Shown here piece after piece: positions 56,936 through 64,000 of a DNA stretch of 64,000 nt. Numbering within the stretch: the first letter of the stretch is position 1; each line of letters opens with the position of its first letter. The DNA lies in assembly GCA_963662175.1 (NCBI GenBank), contig OY759217.1:20276562-20340561 (forward strand). Reading direction: 5' to 3'. Below the pieces are notes generated by a model, which was not told the origin of the DNA, did no database searches, and saw only the letters and a program-made list of their open reading frames with translations. The stretch comes from Aradus depressus. Its lineage: Eukaryota; Arthropoda; Insecta; Hemiptera; Aradidae. Both the position numbers and the translations under genes were made by a program.

Positions 56936-57656
56936 AAAAAAACTTTAAAGTGCGTTTTCGAATATTGGTCTTCGCACCTTACCTCTACTATAAATAGCGA
57001 TTCAATTAAAGGTTAAAAAAAAATAAAGTAATTCAAACTTTTTGTCTTCGTATTTTTTCATCTCCATTTAAATTTTTTCTTATATATTTTTTTCTAATTT
57101 TACATAAAAACTAATTTCAAAGAGTATTTTTCAATTATACTTTGAACTATTATAATATTTGATGTTAAAAAAATGTTTATTTATTATAGACTCGAAGGAG
57201 GTTAAAATTCTAATTAGTAATTAAAAACCTTAGTAATGATGAAGACATATAATTATATATATATTTTTAATAACCATGTTTAATATACGACTATGCATAA
57301 CTCATATTATAATTGTATAATACTCTGTGTGTTATTATTACTTAATATTACATTACATACAAACAAAAAAGGTTATTACTTAATTACAAGTTGATACACA
57401 TCAAAAAATACTGAAAAAAAAAAAAGATACCTCAGAAATATCAATCTACACTTTAAAGAAAATAATACAACCTTTTGCTTCCCATGTAAATAATTATTAG
57501 TACACAAGAAGTTAGAGAAGATAACCTACTTTCAGCTCGTAAAGGAAAATTGTGTTAACGTGAAATATCAGATGATATAATACAATTTATATCAGAAAAG
57601 AAAAATATCACACAGTGATAGTTGGACAGAAGTAAAGGGTATTACTTTTAAATTGT
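56936..57656. other. AT-rich sequence including the probable 3' UTR of the host gene
   Basis: The minus-strand stop is at 57657. A complement of AATAAATAAA lies at about 57179-57188, about 470 nt downstream on that strand. No other feature seen. Confidence 0.35.
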
Positions 57657-57795
57657 TTATTCCTCCTCTTCCGAGAAGAAGGATAAATCCACTGAAAAAT
57701 TGAAATTCATTTCAAAGCCTCGAAACCGGTTGGTCCATCGGTTCAACAGTTCTCCTTCCACGTCCTCCTCTTCCAACTCTTCCATCATTAGGTAC
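57657..57795 (-). CDS. terminal exon of a host gene (acidic C-terminus)
   Basis: Read on the minus strand, a pyrimidine-rich stretch ending in TTTTGCAG precedes the exon. The first base completes a codon begun in the previous exon (AG|G gives Arg). It then encodes 45 residues starting YLMMEELEEEDVEG and ending in four glutamates before TAA at 57657-57659. The reading phase matches the donor of the exon at 60881-61096, so the two join in frame across a 3,085-bp intron. The tail is very acidic at both ends, with a basic and aromatic middle (RWTNRFRGFEMNF). A candidate AATAAA-type signal lies on the minus strand near 57180. I do not recognise the protein. The exon call rests on splice sites, phase and coding character, and transcript support is lacking. 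Confidence 0.6.
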
Positions 57796-58152
57796 CTGCA
57801 AAAGAAATATATTTATTATTTTATTTTTTTTTTCAAAGAAAATGTTACCTGTCCACCTTTTCAAAATCATTTCATACTGGAATTACTGGGTATAAGAATT
57901 ACGCTGTACAATGAAACGAAATAATACCGCTGACAACTCATTACTGAGAGTGATCTGTAAGCGTGGTTAGTATAAGAAAGTCCTGTACTGGCCACATCAC
58001 AATTATTTTTTTAATTTCTTATACATTAGTATAAGAAGTAACTAATTATATATAAAATTGACCTTCGTAAGTAACTATCATTTTGGAACCCCAATTGTAA
58101 GTGAAAACTGACACTATTACAGAGATATTGTGAAATAATTCAAATGAACATG

Positions 58153-58427
58153 AAAGAAATAAAACTTGTTTATTTATGATATTGTCTAATTTCACTAACT
58201 ATATTTACATGGGAGTACTTTCGGTATTTCTACCATCCTCAGCCAAAAGCATAAGAGATAAGACTAAGTTAATATTACAGAATGAGTTTAATGAATTCTG
58301 TAATATTAACTTAGTCTTATCTCTTATGCTTTTGGCTTAGGATGGTAGAAATACCGAAAGTACTCCCATGTAAATATAGTTGGTGAAATTAGACAATATC
58401 ATAAATAAACAAGTTTTATTTATTTCA
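58153..58427. mobile_element. P-type fold-back with a hammerhead-like motif in both arms
   Basis: Arms of about 130 bp pair almost perfectly. Left (minus, 58209-58245): TGG, CTGAGGA, T, GGTA-GAAA-TACC, GAA, AGTACT, C, CCA. Right (plus, 58333-58370): the same, but CTTAGGA. Ends AAACTTGTTTATTT inverted. It lies in the host-gene intron. Confidence 0.75.
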
Positions 58428-59011
58428 AGTCCAATTGTAAGTAATTACCAACGCAATTAAATAACAGATCTAAAATCTAACACCGAGAGAATATGCTAGT
58501 TTCTAATAATGTGACAAAGTGATTCAAATAGTGATGGTTCCATGGTTCAACCTTCTCTTAAAGATAGATAAAAAGACATTGGAGCATCTCATAACAACTG
58601 ACCTGTTATTAGACGGTGTTTCTGAGAAGAAATTAAATTCAAAATAGTATCTGTTGTATTTATTAATATTATAAATTGTATAGCCAAGACTTAGTAGTTG
58701 AATATAGCTGGATCAACTGTGGGTTAGAAGGGCAGACAGAAGGGACTCCCGGTGCACCCAACAAGAGATCAGGGACGGCACCACCGCAGATGAAAAGGAA
58801 TAATAAAAATTTCGTTTGAGATTATGTGAAAGAAAGAGCAAACAGGTCCATACCTAATGAACTAACACCTATAAATCCTTTTGTTCACAAATATTTAGGG
58901 TACATCACTAACAGTGGCCACATTTTCCCAATAAAACCGTTATTCCCTACATTTTAATTGTAACATTATGAGCGAAAAGTAGTGTTATGTTTTTGTTTTT
59001 TTCTTCACATA

Positions 59012-59531
59012 TCATATATATAAAGCTGAAAATGTATGTGCGTTGTACCGCTATAACTCACGAACGGCTTGATGAATTTGATTAATTTTTTTTTTTAATT
59101 TGTTCGTCATCGTCTGTGGAAGGTTATAGGCGTATTCGTACCTCAATATCTCGTCCATCCCAGCATCCACCCACGCAATCTTTGTAACTCAAAAACCACT
59201 GCAATGATTAATGAGGAATCTTTTTGAATAGATAAGTTTTATCTACCGAAAGGTTAAGGTCTATTTTTTAATCAACCCCTGGTCCATCCCAGCATCCACT
59301 CACGCAATCTTTGTAACTCGAAAACCATTGCAACGATTAATGAGAAATCTTTTTGAATAAATTAGTTTTAGCTCCAAAGCTAGCGTTACTACAGTTGAAG
59401 GACTATAAGCCTTATTCCGTATGAATAATTGAAAATTATAACATCATGAATGTCGAGGAACTGAATAGCCTTATAGGAGATATTGGGAGAAAATTCAAAG
59501 TTCCCCGGACAACGCCGAGTATTACTGCTAG
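59012..59531 (+). mobile_element. non-autonomous Helitron, complete
   Basis: It starts TCATATATATAAAGCTGAAA after an A and ends with a GC hairpin (CCCCGGACAACGCCGAG), TATTACTG and CTAG before T. Insertion between A and T, the 5' TC and the 3' CTAG fit Helitrons. GTACCGCTATAACTCACGAA near the 5' end is typical. Two internal copies of a ~135-bp unit (CCATCCCAGCATCCAC at about 59155 and 59284) are present. No Rep/helicase frame. Confidence 0.8.
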
Positions 59532-59939
59532 TTACAAATAAATTCTATTAATCTGAAATACCATGAAAATTAAAATTAAAAAAAAAAATGTAACAGTATG
59601 AAACTAACAAATTTGGGTTTTATGTTGAAGAATCGTAACAATGAAATAATATTAAATTGCGAGATTATCAAGGTGCTCTGTTCTCCCGTAGCAATCATCG
59701 TATCTCTGACATTCCGATTATTTCTTTAAAAATGATTATCCTTTTCGCATAACAATTTTAATTCAATTTGAACATTCGTTATCGGTGTTTCGTATTACTT
59801 TTCATCCCAATTCTATGTCAGCCTTTTTAACTCAAATGATATGAGGCCTGCCAAGCTCCTGTTTGTGTCTGACAGAACGATTTTAGATTAAATTAAGAGT
59901 ACAGGGCAACGTGTAATATTTAGCTTACTTATTTATTTT

Positions 59940-60102
59940 ACTTTTTTGGCCACTCAATTTGGGCAGTACTATATATGTCACCGAGGGTGTGCTTGTATGT
60001 GGCACCGACCACACCCTCCATGCCCGGGACTGTATCAGCCCAGAGGCCCCGGCCAGGCAGGCACACACAGGCCCGTCAACCACGAGAGCCTCCCCAGGCC
60101 CC
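59940..60102. other. GC-rich block next to the RNase H fragment
   Basis: CCCGGGACTG, GGCCCCGGCCAGGCAGG and similar words make this the most GC-rich stretch of the region. It may be the frameshifted continuation of the same LINE on the minus strand. Plus-strand frames here are taken as spurious. Confidence 0.4.
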
Positions 60103-60415
60103 TTATCTCAGTATATTTGGATTGCCATTCTGTGTCTGGTGCTGTATGATGGAGAGAGTGTCCTCCAAAGTCAAGTCAATCCCAAGTGTCACTGTGTCCT
60201 TTTCCGTTCCTCGCTTGGCAAGTTCGTCAGCTCTGTCGTTGCCATTGAGATTAATTTGTCCAGGAGTCAATTGAATGTAGTATTCTTTGTCTGACTGGTA
60301 TATAGTTTTGACTGTTGAGAGTATGCAATTTTTCCGAGTTTTCATATGAAAGTTTTTTAGTAAATTGCAGCCGGATTTAGAATCGGTCAGTATAACTATG
60401 TCTTTTGAAAATGTG
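60103..60415 (-). pseudogene. LINE RNase H domain fragment
   Basis: On the minus strand an open frame reads DIVILTDSKSGCNLL, the strand with a catalytic aspartate in LINE RNase H domains. It continues through YYIQLTPGQINLNGNDRADELAKRGT, the C-terminal part with GNDRADELAK. The usual His in PGH is Gln here. It stops at about 60103. No RT is adjacent. LINE clades with RNase H (I, R1, LOA groups) are different from the other LINEs in the window. Confidence 0.7.
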
Positions 60416-60604
60416 ATATTTGATGAAAATGATGTAAAATAATAAATGGCAATATGTACGCAGAAAAAGTAATAACAATAACAAATAACAAGGTCTCTAC
60501 AAAAAGGAGAATATGTACAAAATAATGAGCAATAAATACCCCATAATAAATGAATAAATTCAGCATGAGATCCCCCGAAACATCATCGCGATCCAGGGTA
60601 TTGA

Positions 60605-60785
60605 TTTAGACACAAAAAAAGTCCAGTATGACAAAATCTAGTATGAAGATTTAGAAGTCCATATATAAGTCAACTATTGAATATTAGTGCAAACGGTCGA
60701 CTGGTTTTGGCGGGGGGGGGGGGGGGGGGGGCGAAAAGTTAATTGATTAATTCGTTCTGGGGAAGTACATTGTCGGTGATTACCT
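60605..60785 (+). repeat. family A repeat, 3' half, with a 20-G run
   Basis: CAACTATTGAATATTAGTGC and GGTCGACTGGTTTTGGC run into G20 (60712-60731) where other copies have GAGGGAGAG. Then GCGAAAAG and TCTGGGGAAGTACATTGTCG. Confidence 0.85.
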
Positions 60786-60880
60786 TTTTTTTTAAATTGC
60801 ACTTTTGCTACAGGAATCAATCTTTCTACAGTCATTGCAAAAAAAATATGTTCTTCATGTATGGGGGGGCTTGCTGTTAC

Positions 60881-61096
60881 CTGTATATGACGGGAGGTAT
60901 GAGAAGATTGCGAGTCCAGACAGAGAGTGGGAGAGATCCAGTATTGATGACACCCTCCTTCCTCACCGCTATCCTACACAGCTCTGAGAGTCGCAGCGGG
61001 TTGTATTTGGCATGACGGAGTATACCCTCCACATTGTCTGTGTTCACAGGCCAACTCTGTGGAGGTACCACGTCTTCCTCCTCCCTCAAATCGTAC
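60881..61096 (-). CDS. internal exon of the same host gene, SOCS-box-like
   Basis: On the minus strand the exon is bounded by TTTTGTTACAG before it and CAG|GTAACA after it. It is 216 nt long and flanked by two phase-2 introns, so skipping it would keep the frame. It encodes about 72 residues. An acidic start (YDLREEEDVVPP) leads to NPLRLSELCRIAVRK and then LPLSVWTRNLL. The pattern L-x-x-L-C-R-x-x-V-R followed by LPL is typical of the SOCS box, which binds elongin B/C in cullin-RING ubiquitin ligases. That assignment is an inference from a short motif. The C-terminal half of the box (LLIPPVIYRYL across the splice) is longer than usual. A Jockey-like fragment sits just upstream in the preceding intron. 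Upstream exons must lie beyond the window or are unrecognised. Confidence 0.6.
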
Positions 61097-61273
61097 CTGT
61101 AACAAAATTATAATTTACACGGACAAATCACAACATATAACATTTACACTAAGATGAGATACATGCCCCGCCGTTTTTATCTACAACAAGCCCCTCCCTC
61201 AGACTAACACCGTAAGATATTTTGGACTTTCTGTATAGACGACTGACGTAATACACTAAACAAACGATTCAAA

Positions 61274-61870
61274 ATGCTTTATTCTCTTCTGCACAGACAT
61301 TCCAAATTACCCTTAACACAAAAGCATAACTGCTACACATTTCTATTAAAACCACTCTGGATGTATGGCTCACAAATCTACGGTTCGGCTAAAATTTCTA
61401 ACCTGAAACGTATCCAAGTTTTCCAGTCAAAGACACTCAGGCAACCATACGTAAGTAACAAAACACTTCACAATGACCTCATGATAAACACAGTACAAGA
61501 CACCATTCAGGACCTTTACAGACGTTTCCAAAGCAAATTGCATTCACACCTAATTCCATACATCCACTCACTTTTTTCACCACACTTGCCACACAATCCT
61601 CCCAGGAGATTAAAGAGGAGGTGGAACCGTGACTTGCTATAATCCCAAATTGCAACCGCCCACATCTTGAAAGAAAATCATAATAACCCCTTAATATTCA
61701 CTGATAATAACCATAATATTCATTGTTTTTAATTTCGCCCTGAGGAGCTACCGCTGGGTAGCCTTCCTCTCTCACGACAATCAAGACACCAACTATCAAT
61801 CACGTCCTCTTGGTAGCTGGTTGTTGCGCAATAACTACAGTTGCGATCAACATTATAAGACAAAAAAAAT
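61274..61870 (+). pseudogene. Jockey-like LINE, C-terminal RT region and 3' UTR
   Basis: The frame 61274-61642 is open for 122 residues: KPLWMYGSQIYGSAK, RIQVFQSKTLRQPYVSN, LHNDLMINTVQ, then PRRLKRRWNRDLL and stop. This is the conserved Jockey-type RT end. The 3' UTR to about 61870 ends A-rich and TA-rich. The frame lacks the catalytic RT core. It lies upstream of the host-gene exon in the opposite orientation. Confidence 0.75.
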
Positions 61871-62060
61871 AAAAATATATATAATTAAAAAAAAAAGTGT
61901 AAAAACAATGTAAAGATGGCTGATATAGTGAGATGTGATTACTTCACAGATAGCAATTTAAAAATGTAGTCTGACCTCTCACAGATTTTATTAATTGATG
62001 CTTTAACTATAAGAAAGCATATTGAATATATCCTGGAGAAAACTTCAAGTCCCTAAAGTA
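61871..62060. other. AT-rich sequence
   Basis: Nothing recognised. Confidence 0.5.
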
Positions 62061-62065
62061 CTTAC

Positions 62066-62475
62066 TTCCCCAACTATAGGAAGTATGAGAGAAGTTATGT
62101 AATCGGTCAGAAATTCGATACGGACAATCAGTTTTCCGACCTCCTGATTCCAAAATTAAGAAAAAAATGTCTGTTAGTGGGTGCGTATGTATGTTAACTC
62201 GAAACTTTATATGTGTATCCAGAACAATCCTGGGATGATACTATTATTTCTTATTTGGGATCAGAATGGGAGCCAAAATCAAAATTTCAGAATAACTCCG
62301 ATGTATTGAATGTATCGACACAAAATTTAGTGTGAGGATTCAGAAGCCACTATGTAAGTCATACATTGAGTTTTATCCCAAACGGTCGATCGGGTATGGA
62401 GAGAGAGGGAAAACGTAATTGATTAATTTGTGTTGGGGAAGGACATAGCCGATGATTCACCTACTTTTTTTTTAT
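62066..62475 (+). repeat. family A repeat, full-length copy
   Basis: Head ACTTCCCCAACTATAGGAAG and AATCGGTCAGAAATTCGATA. Body unit GAATGTATCGACACAAAATT. End GAGAGAGGGAAAACGTAATT and GTTGGGGAAGGACATAGCCG with a T run after TTCACC. Confidence 0.85.
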
Positions 62476-62519
62476 GTGTGAACATCTTAGCTTCCATTCC
62501 ACAAAAAATTGTGTACTAT

Positions 62520-62700
62520 AATCTCGTGAAACAGATCAACAAATCACATGAAAAAGCGAACAGATATACATATTGCGCAGTAGTAGATAGATGAGATTCT
62601 CCACAGAGTGATCGTGATTGTCTCTAGTTTTGACGGCGTGTTTACTTCGTTGTCGTGTAACGTTACTGATGCCACACTAGGTTTGCTATCCTAGTAAGTG
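62520..62700 (+). repeat. dispersed repeat shared with 11.45 kb
   Basis: CACAGAGTGATCGTGATTGT, TTACTTCGTTGTCGTGTAAC and GTTACTGATGCCA match 11440-11520. Unclassified. Confidence 0.5.
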
Positions 62701-62900
62701 TTGTGATAATTATTTCCAAATTACTGTCAACAATTTTTAATTAGCTTAGTGAGCCATAGAATAATTTATTATTTCCAAACAAATTCCCGATTTTCTAATT
62801 GTGATTATATTGTAAATACACAAATATTGAAAGTATTTTCAAAAATTATTTTTAGCAAATGAATTATAAATGAATAAATTCTCGATTCTAAGATATATTC

Positions 62901-63344
62901 ATATTTACCAGAAAACAAAATTACATAAAGTGATATCAGATTATATACAGGGTGTACATAACATACAAAGTAATTTACGTCATTTATATTCACATGTATC
63001 CTCTTTTATTTACCATAAGCCGATTGGATCAATTTTATTTTAAAAATTAAATAAAATATTATTACATTGAAAAAAAAATTTTGATACTGTAATTTCATTC
63101 CTTCCATTTTCTTCCAGTGAACATATTTACCAGAAAACAAAATTACATAAAGTGATATCAGATTATATACAGGGTGTACATAACATACAAAGTAACTTAC
63201 GTCATTTATATTCACATGTATCCTCTTTTATTTACCATAAGCCGATTGGATCAATTTTATTTTAAAAATTAAATAAAATATTATTACATTGAAAAAAAAT
63301 GTTGATACTGTAATTTCATTCCTTCCATTTTCTTCCAGTGAACA
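62901..63344 (+). repeat. 222-bp tandem duplication
   Basis: ATATTTACCAGAAAAC recurs at 62901 and 63123. The units differ only by about one substitution and an A-run length change. Each contains TATACAGGGTGTACATAAC and TCATTCCTTCCATTTTC. The two matching minus-strand frames are copies of one spurious frame. Confidence 0.9.
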
Positions 63345-64000
63345 CAATGTTTACACATAAATGTAAGAGTACTAATTGGACTTTTTATAAAAAAATAAAT
63401 AATTAATTAAATTAACAAAAAGAACATAATTATATTATAATCTGAATATCCGCCAATTTTACACAACTTCTGCGAGCATGGCACTTTTTTATGTGGAATA
63501 GCCCAAATATATGCGTCCGTTCGCGCCGTAGCTCCTCAAAACGTATTCCTATTATTTTTCATTCTTTGCACACAATCGTTCTTGTCAAAAAGAAGATCAA
63601 ATTCGTTAAGCACAAAAATAGAAAGAACGCCAGCGGTCCTTTCCTCTCTTTTTCTGTTAATTTAAATTGTACTTTTAAAAATGTCGCCCTAAACGCTCAA
63701 ATTCGTAACTTTCGGCCAGAAACCGATTTTATATTTTCATTAATTTGAGCTATATACCGACTGTCGTCTATTTGAAGCTGAGATATAATATATATATATA
63801 TAACGCAGAGTATTGCACTTCCCGTCTTTGTATATAGCCAATATGACTTTTCATGAGAAAGAAATAGATTTGAAAATGAACTTTTCAGCTAAGATTACGA
63901 AGCTTTTACATTAACGCGAAAAGGAAAGCGTTCCTTCTCCACATAGGAATTTTCTTGAACCATCGACCACTTCTTGTGGTTGGACTTGGTGACTATAAAA
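63345..64000. other. unassigned sequence
   Basis: The 85-codon plus-strand frame 63491-63748 is basic with no recognised domain. A TA microsatellite is at 63787-63802. No gene called. Confidence 0.4.

Larger units (their letters stand above)
57796..60880 (-). other. intron between the two host-gene exons, filled with mobile elements
   Basis: The intron runs from GTAACA at its 5' end (60880) to TTTTGCAG at its 3' end (57796). It holds the P-type fold-back (58153-58427), a Helitron (59012-59531), an RNase H-bearing LINE fragment (60103-60415) and a family A copy with a 20-G run (60605-60785). The stretch 58430-59010 has no recognised feature apart from a short GC-richer piece near 58720-58790. 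Confidence 0.55.

Noticed and set aside
62805..63215. Two similar minus-strand frames suggesting a gene family
   Set aside because: They are the same non-coding frame repeated by the 222-bp duplication.

Overview
The window looks like AT-rich, repeat-dense nuclear DNA from an animal, most likely an insect. The evidence is low gene density, several clades of non-LTR retrotransposon (RTE-like, Jockey-like, CR1/L2-like, plus an RNase H fragment), two tRNA-derived SINE families, Helitron termini, a Tigger/pogo element, and one pair of exons with GT-AG splice sites. A sap-feeding hemipteran is a guess from general repeat character, not something the sequence proves. No prokaryotic operons, CRISPR arrays, rRNA or functional tRNA genes were seen.

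Layout. 1-20,660: mostly non-coding, with a Jockey endonuclease fragment (675-1135), single hammerhead-like motifs, a perfect 252-bp palindrome (12,234-12,485), SINEs, Helitron ends and dispersed 'family A' repeats. 20,664-23,343: a 5'-truncated RTE-like LINE with an 11-bp target-site duplication. 25-35 kb: SINE B copies (a cluster at 27.0-27.9 kb), family A copies and two fold-back elements. 35,847-40,670 (minus strand): a structurally complete 4.8-kb two-ORF LINE with an 11-bp target-site duplication. Its ORF2 is broken only by one frameshift and one in-frame stop. It landed in a 77-bp tandem array that ends in a ~300-bp near-perfect palindrome. 42-43 kb: a 672-bp Tigger-like element inside a fold-back. 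44-56 kb: more SINE, family A and fold-back copies, tandem repeats and two LINE 3' ends. 57.6-61.1 kb: two phase-compatible exons of a host gene on the minus strand, one SOCS-box-like and one acidic terminal exon. Their intron is filled with a hammerhead-bearing fold-back, a Helitron, an RNase H fragment and a family A copy. 62.9-63.3 kb: a 222-bp tandem duplication.

The most unusual signal is a recurring small RNA-like motif: CTGANGA, one extra base, a hairpin, GAA, a 4-8 nt self-complementary stretch, a C or U, then a 3-5 bp closing stem. It occurs at about ten loci in at least five unrelated sequence contexts, usually in both arms of long inverted repeats. It resembles the minimal hammerhead ribozymes with reduced stem III known from Penelope-like retroelements, although no Penelope protein is visible here. 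A second signal is that both tRNA-derived SINE families carry a long hairpin next to the tRNA-like head. In SINE B that hairpin exists in two sequence versions that are both self-complementary.

Repeat family names A, B, C and P are labels used only in this annotation.
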